A stretch of DNA of 56,397 bases from Phenylobacterium sp. (lineage in GTDB: Bacteria > Pseudomonadota > Alphaproteobacteria > Caulobacterales > Caulobacteraceae). Below the pieces are notes generated by a model. That model did no database searches and had not been told where the DNA came from. It worked only from the letters and a program-made list of their open reading frames with translations. Each line of letters opens with the position of its first letter. Position 1 is the stretch's first letter. A program made the translations under genes and the position numbers. This document shows positions 7,991-15,090 of the stretch, one piece after another. The stretch covers positions 1 through 56,397 of the forward strand of contig NZ_SSMZ01000171.1 in assembly GCF_004799395.1 (NCBI RefSeq). Reading direction: 5' to 3'.

Positions 7991-10336
7991 TTAGTGCTTG
8001 ACGGTCAGCTCGACGCCGAAGGTGCGCGGCTCTCCATACCAGCCGAAGAAGCCGCCCGCGGCGGCGGAGCCGCCGGCGCTGATCAATCCGCCCAGGGGCT
8101 GCGCGGCCTCGGCCACATAGTAGGCCTTGTTCGCCAGGTTCTTGCCGAACAGCGAGACCTTCCAGTTGCCGGATTCCGAGCCGACGCCGACCCGCAAGTT
8201 GAGCAGCGAATAGGCTCCCTGCAGCGAGCGCGGGTCCAGCGTGCTGTCTTCGTACTGCTTGGCCTGATAGGTGACGCTGCCGTTGACGAAGCCCTCGAGG
8301 CCGGTCGATCCCAGCGGCGCGTCCCAATTGGCCGACAGGCTCCCGGACGAGGCCGGATTAAAGGCCGGACGCAGGCCGGTGTAGTTGCAGGTGCCCGGCG
8401 CCACGCCGTTCGGCGTCGCGCCGGCGAAGCACTGCGCCGACGGATAACTGGTGAACTTGGCGTCGTTGATCTGGCCGCTGGCGGCGATCGTAAGGTGCTC
8501 GATCGGCGCCCACTGCACGTCGGCCTCAAGCCCGTCGATGCGGCGGTCGCCGGCGTTGCCGACCACGAAGCCAATGCCGGTCAGTGGGTTCAGCGTGGAG
8601 TCCTGGAAGTTGTCGAGGTCCATGCGGAACACGTCGGCGTTCAGCAGAACCTTGCGGTCGAAGAAGGTCGACTTCAGGCCCACCTCATAGGTGATCGAGG
8701 TCTCCGGATTGAACGCCAGCGGGGTGCCGGCGGCGGTCTGGCGGGCGTTGAAGCCGCCGTCCTTGAAGCCCGTGGAAGCGAGCGCGTAGGCCATCACATG
8801 CCTGGTCACGTCGTACTGCGTACCCAGCGTCCAGGTCAGCTTCTGGTCGTTGCGGCTGAGCTTCTGCACCGGGTTAATCGGGAAGGCCGCCTTGAAGGCC
8901 GCGGACACGCCGGCGTTGTCGTTGCTGGCCGTCACGGCGTCCTTGTCGTCACTGCTGTAGCGCAGCCCGCCGGTGAAGCGCCAATCATCGGTGACGTGGA
9001 ACGTCGCCTGGCCGAAGGCCGCCGCGCTCTTGGTCGTCTGGTCGAAGAAGAAGAAGGTGCTGTCCCCGGGCGTGATCTTGCCCGCCGCGCCGAACACGCG
9101 GTTGGCCCCGACGTGGGCGGTCAGCTCGTTCTGATAGTTGACGGTCTCCCGGAACAGATAGATGCCGCCGAGGTATTCAAGCCGTTGGCCGGTGGGCGAA
9201 GCGATGCGCAACTCCTCGCTGTAGCTCAACGTCTTCAACGGCTGCGGGCCGGTGCCGACGTCGATCGGCAGGCCGTCGGCCGAGAGCACTTTGATGTCGT
9301 CGTAGAACTCATTGAACGCGGTGATCGAGGTGAGGGTGTGGCCGCCCAAGGTCTTGACGTCGAACTGCGCGGACGTGCCGTAGATCTGGGTCACGTCGTT
9401 GCCGACGGTCTCGTCATCCACCGTGAAGTCCAGGCTGGTCAGCTTGGTGAAGGGATGGCCGGCGGCGATCATCGCGGCCAGGAAACCGGGCGTGGCGATG
9501 CCGCCGGGGCCCGTCGGATTGACCGGCTCGCCGGTGCAGCAATGGGCGTCGAGGCGCGTGTAATAGGCGATGAAGTTGCCGGTGATGTCGTCGGTGGGCG
9601 CCCACTTGATGCGGGCGCGAACGCCTTCCTGCTCGCCGTCGTTGGTGCGCGAGCCATCGTACAGGTTCTTCTCGTAGCCATCGTGCGAGTTCACCCAGGC
9701 GGTCAGCCGCCCGTTCAGGTTGTCGGCGATCGCGCCGCCGACGTAGCCCTGCAGGTGGTATTCTTCGAAGTTGCCGACCCCGGCGGTGAAGCCAGCTTCG
9801 GGCGTCGCGGTCGGGTCACGGGTGACGATGTTGATCGCGCCCACGGGGGTGTTGCGGCCATAGAGCGTGCCCTGGGGCCCGCGGAGGACTTCGACCGAGG
9901 CGATGTCCTGGATGTTCGATTGGATGGGCCCCGCGGCCGGCATGAAGACGCCGTCCAGGAAGATGCCGACGCTGGGCTCGATGCCCGGGTTCGTGCCTGA
10001 CGAGCCGATGCCGCGGACCAGGACGGTGGTGTTGCGGTTGTTGTTGGCCGAGGACAGCTGCACGCTCGGCATCTGCCGCGCGATGCTGTCGAAATCCACG
10101 ATGCCCTGGCGCTCAAGGCTCGCGCCGCTGAATGCCGAGACCGACATCGGGACGTCCTGCAGATCCTGTGAGCGCTTGGCGGCGGTGACCACCAGGGTCT
10201 CGACCTCGGCCGTGCTGGACGCGGCGGGACTGGCGGGAGGATTGGCGGCGGCCTGGGCATGTGCGAGCCCCGGCGCAGCCAGAGCCACGAGCGAAGCGCC
10301 AAGCAGCAGGCTGCGGGTGAGCGCGGAAGCAGTCAT
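7991..10336 (-). CDS. TonB-dependent outer-membrane receptor
   Basis: This 781-residue TonB-dependent receptor has a signal peptide (LLLGASLVALAAPGLAHAQA), a TonB-box-like segment ETLVVTAAKRSQDLQDVP, a plug domain with VLRGPQGTLYGRN at about residue 155, and a long beta-barrel. The barrel ends in FGVELTVKH; its last residue is His rather than the usual aromatic. Receptors of this type import large or scarce substrates, from siderophores to glycans and hydrophobic compounds, and the barrel does not tell which. AGGGGGA lies 5 nt upstream of the ATG. A TTGACA promoter sits in the 96-bp gap after the GST gene. The position between two DUF3604 operons suggests it imports their substrate. Confidence 0.93.
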   Translation of the reverse strand: MTASALTRSLLLGASLVALAAPGLAHAQAAANPPASPAASSTAEVETLVVTAAKRSQDLQDVPMSVSAFSGASLERQGIVDFDSIARQMPSVQLSSANNNRNTTVLVRGIGSSGTNPGIEPSVGIFLDGVFMPAAGPIQSNIQDIASVEVLRGPQGTLYGRNTPVGAINIVTRDPTATPEAGFTAGVGNFEEYHLQGYVGGAIADNLNGRLTAWVNSHDGYEKNLYDGSRTNDGEQEGVRARIKWAPTDDITGNFIAYYTRLDAHCCTGEPVNPTGPGGIATPGFLAAMIAAGHPFTKLTSLDFTVDDETVGNDVTQIYGTSAQFDVKTLGGHTLTSITAFNEFYDDIKVLSADGLPIDVGTGPQPLKTLSYSEELRIASPTGQRLEYLGGIYLFRETVNYQNELTAHVGANRVFGAAGKITPGDSTFFFFDQTTKSAAAFGQATFHVTDDWRFTGGLRYSSDDKDAVTASNDNAGVSAAFKAAFPINPVQKLSRNDQKLTWTLGTQYDVTRHVMAYALASTGFKDGGFNARQTAAGTPLAFNPETSITYEVGLKSTFFDRKVLLNADVFRMDLDNFQDSTLNPLTGIGFVVGNAGDRRIDGLEADVQWAPIEHLTIAASGQINDAKFTSYPSAQCFAGATPNGVAPGTCNYTGLRPAFNPASSGSLSANWDAPLGSTGLEGFVNGSVTYQAKQYEDSTLDPRSLQGAYSLLNLRVGVGSESGNWKVSLFGKNLANKAYYVAEAAQPLGGLISAGGSAAAGGFFGWYGEPRTFGVELTVKH

Positions 10337-10361
10337 TAAATCCCCCTATGGGCAATCCGCT

Positions 10362-10371
10362 CGTCTAGACG
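10362..10371. promoter_or_regulatory. Palindrome CGTCTAGACG upstream of the TonB receptor gene
   Basis: This perfect 10-bp palindrome is centred about 30 nt before the receptor start codon, downstream of the predicted promoter. Its position fits a repressor operator, for instance for the adjacent TetR protein. It is short, so chance cannot be excluded. Confidence 0.35.
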
Positions 10372-10390
10372 CGAACGTGAATTCCGCTTC

Positions 10391-10419
10391 AGCATCTCCC
10401 CGGTCGCCGGGCCTGTCAA
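10391..10419 (-). promoter_or_regulatory. Sigma-70-like promoter for the TonB receptor gene
   Basis: On the minus strand TTGACA (10419-10414) is followed after 17 nt by GATGCT (10396-10391). The -35 is perfect and the -10 is poor (3 of 6). The same GTTGACAGGC context occurs upstream of the DUF3604-GST operon at about 13500. A small CCCGG/CCGGG hairpin (10399-10411) lies in the spacer. Confidence 0.45.
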
Positions 10420-10420
10420 C

Positions 10421-10431
10421 CGGAACCGGAA
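10421..10431. repeat. 11-mer CGGAACCGGAA shared with position 13459
   Basis: The same 11 bases occur at 13459-13469. Here the element touches the upstream edge of the TTGACA box of the receptor promoter; there it lies just beyond the -10 of the DUF3604-GST promoter. This suggests a common regulator of both transcripts. Confidence 0.4.
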
Positions 10432-10432
10432 C

Positions 10433-11419
10433 TCATGTTTTGGACTGTGGCGCAAACGCCTCGGCCAGGCCCTGGCCCTGCAGCCAGTGGTCGACCTCCA
10501 GCCGTTCGCGCCCGAGCAGCCGCCGGCTAATGCGTTCCCTGATGAAGCCCCGCGACCGCTCCGGATAGTCGCGGGTCAGATAGCTTGCGGGCTCGCCGTG
10601 GGTCTCCACTGTGAAGGCCTTCGCCCCGGCCTCCAGAGCGCGGGCGTTGGCGGCCAGGAAAGGCGCATAGTGCGCCGCCGCCTCGGCCAGGACGTTGCGG
10701 GCGAAGGCGGTGGACTGAGGAAAGGTCTCCCAGGACCCGGTCCCGTCCCAGGCGTCGGCCTCGCGCTCGGCCCAGGCCACCAGGCGGGGGAACCGCTCGA
10801 CCACCTTGCGCGGATCGGGATCGTGCAAGGTGTGCGCGCGAAAGCCGCCCAGCATCATGCAGTCGACGACCGACGGCCGATCGCCCAGCAGGTAGCGGGT
10901 CTGCGCCAGCTGGGCGTTGGCGGCGGCCAGCAGTCGATCGTACTCGGCCTCGGCCGCGGCCTGGTGGAAAGGCGTCTCGGTGCCGGTGGCGCGGCAGGCG
11001 CGCGGCCCCCAGCCGCGGATGAACTCGGCGGCGGCCTCGTCGCCGCCGGCGATGGCGCGGGAGGCGAACTCGGCGCTCGCCGGATAGTGCCAGCGGTAGT
11101 GGACCATGGTCCGCGCCACCCACTCGTCCAGATACTCCTCGACGATCTGCGCGAGCACGCCCAGCGGGCCCTCCGGGAACAGCCGCCGGTCGGGGAACCG
11201 CTGATCGAGCAGATCGATGATCGGCGTGGTGTCGGCCAGCATCCAACCTTCCGGCGTCAGCAGGACCGGGACCTGATGGGTGCCCGCGCGCCGCTCGATC
11301 TCCTGGACGTCGGGCCGTCCGCGCTTGAGGCGGAACTCGAAGGGCGCGCCATGGAAGATCAGCGCCGCTTCGAGTTTGCGCGTGAACAGGCTCTGGTTCG
11401 AGCCATAGAGCACGTACAC
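10433..11419 (-). CDS. Long glutathione S-transferase-like protein (paralogue 1)
   Basis: This 328-residue protein starts with a thioredoxin-fold GST domain: YVLYGSNQSLFTRKLEAALI, then QVPVLLTPEGWMLADTTPII, the cis-Pro and glutathione-contact pattern. The C-terminal helical region contains EEYLDEWVARTMVHYRWHYP and LLGDRPSVVDCMMLGGF. Classical GSTs have 200-230 residues, so the C-terminal extension of about 100 residues is unusual. Two further long paralogues lie at 13548 and 37307. This gene starts 24 nt after the DUF3604 lipoprotein gene and is probably co-transcribed with it. A cytoplasmic detoxification or thiol-transfer role on the imported compound is inference. Confidence 0.85.
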   Translation of the reverse strand: MYVLYGSNQSLFTRKLEAALIFHGAPFEFRLKRGRPDVQEIERRAGTHQVPVLLTPEGWMLADTTPIIDLLDQRFPDRRLFPEGPLGVLAQIVEEYLDEWVARTMVHYRWHYPASAEFASRAIAGGDEAAAEFIRGWGPRACRATGTETPFHQAAAEAEYDRLLAAANAQLAQTRYLLGDRPSVVDCMMLGGFRAHTLHDPDPRKVVERFPRLVAWAEREADAWDGTGSWETFPQSTAFARNVLAEAAAHYAPFLAANARALEAGAKAFTVETHGEPASYLTRDYPERSRGFIRERISRRLLGRERLEVDHWLQGQGLAEAFAPQSKT

Positions 11420-11443
11420 GGCGGGACCTCTGGCGCGGCGCCG

Positions 11444-13402
11444 TCAGCGCCGGTCCGGACCCGCGATCTGCGCGACCTTGGTTCCGGCCGGCGTGTACCA
11501 GATGGGGGAGCCGTAGGCCCGTTCCTGGATGGTCTTCGCCCGGCCCGGCGCGAACGGCAGATGCCGCTTGATCGCCAGCAGCGTCGTCCAGCGCGGCGTC
11601 GGGATCTCGAGCACGCGCACGTAGTAGACGGCCGCGCGGCCCGCATCGAACTGCGGGTCGCGCCAGACGGTCTGCAGCACCGGCGCGCCGATGGTGTTCG
11701 CGTACTTGCCGGTCTTCAGGTCGACGGTGTCGCCCACCTTCGGCGCCTTGCCGGTCTTCGGATCGACCTTGCGGCCTCCGGAGAGCGCCACGTCGAAGAC
11801 CTTCTCCTTGTAGTCGGCGCCGTCGAGCCAGACCTTGACGATCTGGATACGGTCGAGATTGCCGCTATCGGGCGCCTTCATCGCCTGGACGATGAAGCTG
11901 GGGGCCTTGGCGCCGCCGGGCTTGGCGGGCAGGTCGCCGCCCATCGGCGCGCCGGTGGCGTAGGCCTGAGCCACCCAGCCGGGTTTGGCGAGCGCATCGG
12001 ACGCGAACGACCAGCCGCCGAAGGCGCGCACCCGCATCCGGGGGCCTGAGGTCGCAAAGGTCTCCTTACGCTTCAAGGCCGCGAAGATGGAGTCGCGGTC
12101 GTTGCGCTCGGCCCAAACACCGGTGAGGCCGGCCGAGGAGAAGATGGTGTTGTCCTCGTTCATGTGCGCGGAGCCCGTGGCTTCCGCCGCCTCGTCGATC
12201 AGGGCGGGCGTCGGCACGAGGTTCAACCGGTGCTTGGCCTCCTCGCGGGTCGGAAGCGCGGTCTTCGGATCGATACCGAAGGGACCGCCAGCGAAGGCGT
12301 TCTCGTCGGTGGTCTCCAGGCCGTTGTGGAAGTCGGCGCCGCCGACCACGCCATATTTGAAGGGGTTCACCCCCACCTTGGACAGCAGCACCAGGCCGCG
12401 GCCGTAGGCCTCGCGGATGTAGCTGCCGTGCGGCTTGCTCTTCTCTTCCGGGTGGGTGAGCAGGTGATCGAAGATCTCGAAGTTGGCGAACTCGTCGGAG
12501 GATGACAGCTCCGGCAGCGTTTCCGACTGGCCCTTGTTCTGGACGATCTCCGTCAGCGGCTCGTTGAGCGCCCGGCGCTGGGCGTAGGCCTCGCTGATGG
12601 GCCGGCCGTCGCTGTCGTTCCAGTCGTACATCAGCCCGCCGGAGACGTTGCCGTTGTGCGGGATGGCGATGGCTTCGACGCCCGCGGCGCGGTTCTTCTC
12701 CAAATAGGTCCAGAGGTCTTCGGGCTTGGGCGAGTCACCGGAAGTGAAGGGCAGCGGCGCGTCGTCGCCCTTGAAGATCACGTTGCGGTGCAGGTTGTAC
12801 TTTCCCTGGTTCATCGACGACCATTCGTAGGCGATGAACGTCGTGAATTTGCCGGGCTTGTAGGCGCCGTTGGCGGCGGCCTTCTCCCGTTCCCACGCGC
12901 TGGCCATGGCAGGCTTGGCGTTCATGCCTGGGATCGGTGTGCGCCTATCGACGGCGTTCTTCAGGATGTAGAAGGCCGAGGGCGGGTCCTTGGCGATCTT
13001 CTTGCCGATCTCGGTCAGGGAGAACGCGCTCTTCGGATCGTCGAGCTGGTTCATCACCCCCATGTTCTCCGCGTGGTCGGTGACCGCCGCGAAATCCAGC
13101 GGCCAGGCGCGGCGCTGTTCGACACCGCCGACATGAACCGGCTGCCCTTGCATGAATTCGTAGGCCTGCTCGGGCGTCGTCTTGGTGCCCATCAGGCTCC
13201 AGGCGTCGAAGGAGTAGGCGGTGTGCAGGTGCAGTTCGCCGAAGTAGACATGCCGGTCGTCCGACGCCCCGGCCGCCTGCGCCGCGGCCTTGTGAGCCTT
13301 CGGCTTGACCACAGGATCGGCCTGCGCCGAACAGCCGGCGATGAACAGCGTCGTGGCCATGAGCGCCCAGCGGCCCCCGCGTTCGCCCATCCGCGCACCC
13401 AT
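11444..13402 (-). CDS. DUF3604 lipoprotein, PHP-like putative metallohydrolase (copy B)
   Basis: This 652-residue DUF3604 protein has a lipoprotein signal with the lipobox IAGC (Cys24), so it should be membrane-anchored in the periplasm or outer membrane. It keeps the motifs of copy A at 2453: GELHLHT, AVTDHAEN, AIPHNGN and GGADFHNG, although SDIH has become ADFH, so Asp is at the same place but the preceding Ser is lost. The two proteins align along their full length. The start at 13402 has GGGAGG with 7-nt spacing. It is the first gene of a DUF3604-GST transcript with a TTGACA promoter at about 13500. Its function is undescribed; a metal-dependent hydrolase is inferred. Confidence 0.88.
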   Translation of the reverse strand: MGARMGERGGRWALMATTLFIAGCSAQADPVVKPKAHKAAAQAAGASDDRHVYFGELHLHTAYSFDAWSLMGTKTTPEQAYEFMQGQPVHVGGVEQRRAWPLDFAAVTDHAENMGVMNQLDDPKSAFSLTEIGKKIAKDPPSAFYILKNAVDRRTPIPGMNAKPAMASAWEREKAAANGAYKPGKFTTFIAYEWSSMNQGKYNLHRNVIFKGDDAPLPFTSGDSPKPEDLWTYLEKNRAAGVEAIAIPHNGNVSGGLMYDWNDSDGRPISEAYAQRRALNEPLTEIVQNKGQSETLPELSSSDEFANFEIFDHLLTHPEEKSKPHGSYIREAYGRGLVLLSKVGVNPFKYGVVGGADFHNGLETTDENAFAGGPFGIDPKTALPTREEAKHRLNLVPTPALIDEAAEATGSAHMNEDNTIFSSAGLTGVWAERNDRDSIFAALKRKETFATSGPRMRVRAFGGWSFASDALAKPGWVAQAYATGAPMGGDLPAKPGGAKAPSFIVQAMKAPDSGNLDRIQIVKVWLDGADYKEKVFDVALSGGRKVDPKTGKAPKVGDTVDLKTGKYANTIGAPVLQTVWRDPQFDAGRAAVYYVRVLEIPTPRWTTLLAIKRHLPFAPGRAKTIQERAYGSPIWYTPAGTKVAQIAGPDRR

Positions 13403-13445
13403 GATCGTTCCTCCCGAATTGACCCGCGGCTCTGACGGCCGCCGA

Positions 13446-13465
13446 GGTTCCGCTTGAACGGAACC
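13446..13465. promoter_or_regulatory. Inverted repeat GGTTCCG-N6-CGGAACC in the divergent DUF3604/GST promoter region
   Basis: A perfect 7-bp inverted repeat with a 6-nt spacer lies in the 145-bp gap between the divergent genes at 13402 and 13548. It overlaps the 11-mer shared with 10421. Size and position fit a dimeric repressor or activator acting on both genes. Confidence 0.5.
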
Positions 13466-13479
13466 GGAATTTCAGTTCA

Positions 13480-13508
13480 CTTAATGCCGAAGCGGCCCCG
13501 CCTGTCAA
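13480..13508 (-). promoter_or_regulatory. Sigma-70-like promoter for the DUF3604-GST operon
   Basis: On the minus strand TTGACA (13508-13503), 17 nt, then ATTAAG (13485-13480). The -35 is perfect and the -10 is weak. The GTTGACAGGC context repeats that of the TonB receptor promoter. Confidence 0.45.
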
Positions 13509-13547
13509 CGCGGCGGCGGCCCAGATTTTCCGAGGAAGCGACAGCCG

Positions 13548-14576
13548 ATGACCGAACCGTCCCCGATCACCCTGAAAGGTGTGCCCGGCTCGCCCTACAC
13601 TCGCAAGATGCTGGCGCTGCTGCGCTATCGCCGGCTGCCCTATCGGCTGATCCTCGCCTCGCATGACACGCCCGGCCTGCCGGCCGCGAAAGTGAACCTC
13701 CTGCCGACCTTTTACTTTCCCGGCCCGGACGGGGAGTTGCAGGCGGTGACCGATTCGTCGCCGATCCTGCGCCGGCTGGACGCCGAGCATGCCGCGCGGC
13801 GGGTGCGCCCGGCCGACCCGGCGGTGGCGTTCCTGGATTCGCTGCTCGAGGACTATGCCGACGAGTGGCTGACCAAGGCCATGTTCCACTATCGCTGGGC
13901 CTATGAGGCCGACATCAAGCGCGCCTCGGACGTCCTGCCCGCCTGGACCCGCGGGCGCACGTCGGATGCGCTGCTGGCCGAGGCCGGCAAGACCATCGCC
14001 GGGCGCCAGATTCCCCGCCTGCGCTACGTCGGCTCCAACGAAGTGACCGGGCCGGTGATCGAGGCCAGCTACGCGCGCTTCCTCGACGCCTTTGAGGCCC
14101 ACCTGCGCGACCACCCGTTCCTGCTGGGCGCGCGGCCTGGCGGCGGCGACTTCGGCGTCTTCGGCCAGCTGACCCAGCTGGCGATGTTCGACCCGACGCC
14201 CATGGCCATCACCGCCCAGCGCGCGCCGCGGGTCTTCGCATGGGTCGGCGCGGTCGAGGACCTTTCGGGTCTGGAGCCCAGCGACGCCGACTGGTTCGCA
14301 ATGGACGCCCTTCCCGCCACTCTGACCGCCATCCTGAAGGAGGTGGGTCGCGTCTACGCCCCGCTGCTGCTCGCCAACGCTAGGGCCGTCAAGGCCGGCG
14401 CCACGCAGGTGGAGACCGAGATCGACGGACAGCCCTGGGTCCAGCAGCCATTCCCCTATCAGGCCAAGTGCCTGGCCTGGCTGCGCGAGGAGTATTCGGC
14501 CCTGAACCCCGGCCAACGGGCAGGCATCAGCGAGGTGCTGACTGACGCCGGATGCGAGGCCCTGATCGCGGCCTAG
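13548..14576 (+). CDS. Long glutathione S-transferase-like protein (paralogue 2)
   Basis: This 342-residue protein is close to the one at 37307. The N-terminal thioredoxin-like GST domain begins GVPGSPYTRKMLALLRYRRL. The central helices read LEDYADEWLTKAMFHYRWAY, and RLRYVGSNEVTGPVIEASY follows at about residue 160. The C-terminus ends with QPFPYQAKCLAWL and an acidic helix. The Ser-Pro-Tyr after GVPG would occupy the catalytic position of Ser/Cys-type GSTs. It is divergent from the DUF3604 lipoprotein gene, with an inverted repeat between them. The length of over 320 residues marks a separate GST-like subfamily whose substrates I do not know. Confidence 0.85.
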   Translation: MTEPSPITLKGVPGSPYTRKMLALLRYRRLPYRLILASHDTPGLPAAKVNLLPTFYFPGPDGELQAVTDSSPILRRLDAEHAARRVRPADPAVAFLDSLLEDYADEWLTKAMFHYRWAYEADIKRASDVLPAWTRGRTSDALLAEAGKTIAGRQIPRLRYVGSNEVTGPVIEASYARFLDAFEAHLRDHPFLLGARPGGGDFGVFGQLTQLAMFDPTPMAITAQRAPRVFAWVGAVEDLSGLEPSDADWFAMDALPATLTAILKEVGRVYAPLLLANARAVKAGATQVETEIDGQPWVQQPFPYQAKCLAWLREEYSALNPGQRAGISEVLTDAGCEALIAA

Positions 14577-14606
14577 CGAGATTTGGGGGCTTCGGGGACG
14601 AAGCGA

Positions 14607-14620
14607 CGGAACCTATTCCG
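14607..14620. promoter_or_regulatory. Inverted repeat CGGAA-N4-TTCCG upstream of the response regulator
   Basis: A perfect 5-bp inverted repeat lies about 95 nt before the response-regulator start, in the 137-nt gap after the GST gene. The half-sites resemble those at 13446 but in the opposite order. It may be an operator of the two-component operon. Confidence 0.3.
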
Positions 14621-14713
14621 CAACGGGGGATTGGGTCTTCGGCGCGGAAATCCAGGGGTGTGCGCCAGGGAGGTTATTGCCATCTTGCCGCGCGCGGGCC
14701 CAAGGGCGTCCTG

Positions 14714-15082
14714 ATGGCCGTCATCCTGGTCGTCGAGGACGAAATCTTCATTCGCCAAAGCGCCGAATGGGCGATCGAGGATTTGGGCCACAAGCCCCTG
14801 CTGGCGGGCGATCTCGCCGATGCGCTGGTCCACCTTTCAGCCGCCGGACCAATCGACGCGCTCTTCGTCGATATCCGCCTGAACAGGCTCGCCTACGGCG
14901 GCTGTGAGGTCGCCGACGAAGCGATCCGCCTCCGCCCGGGCCTGCGCGTCCTCTACACCTCCGGCACGCCCCTCTCCGACGAGGTGAGCGGACGTTTCGT
15001 CTGCGGCGGGCGGTTCATTCAGAAGCCCTATTCGCCAGCGCAACTCGAATTTTCCGTCGGCGAGCTGCTACACTCGAGTTAG
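14714..15082 (+). CDS. Single-domain response regulator (REC)
   Basis: This 122-residue protein is one receiver domain. It shows the acidic pocket (ILVVEDE), the phospho-acceptor Asp in ALFVDIRLN (residue about 54), Thr/Ser in LYTSGTPLS and the Lys in FIQKPYSP. It has no output domain, so it probably shuttles phosphate or binds a protein partner. ATG at 14714 is preferred to an in-frame start at 14552, which would add 54 unrelated residues. The hybrid kinase follows 8 nt later and is presumably co-translated. The pair forms a self-contained signalling unit. Confidence 0.88.
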   Translation: MAVILVVEDEIFIRQSAEWAIEDLGHKPLLAGDLADALVHLSAAGPIDALFVDIRLNRLAYGGCEVADEAIRLRPGLRVLYTSGTPLSDEVSGRFVCGGRFIQKPYSPAQLEFSVGELLHSS

Positions 15083-15090
15083 GAAACGCC

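Noticed and set aside
7994..10000. 668-codon plus-strand reading frame
   Set aside because: It lies fully antisense to the TonB receptor gene and has a repetitive Arg/Ala/Gly-rich translation typical of GC-driven shadow frames.
10399..10411. Rho-independent terminator after the GST gene
   Set aside because: The CCCGG/CCGGG stem has only 5 bp and no T-run, and it overlaps a better promoter signal.
10487..12049. 520-codon plus-strand reading frame
   Set aside because: Antisense to the GST and DUF3604 genes, without domains or a ribosome site.
13446..13469. Sigma-EcfG (GGAAC-N16/17-CGTT) promoter
   Set aside because: GGAAC is present on both strands but no CGTT follows at the required spacing.
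12945..14516. 523-codon minus-strand reading frame
   Set aside because: It crosses the divergent promoter and is antisense to the GST gene at 13548; its C-terminal part overlaps DUF3604 copy B out of frame.
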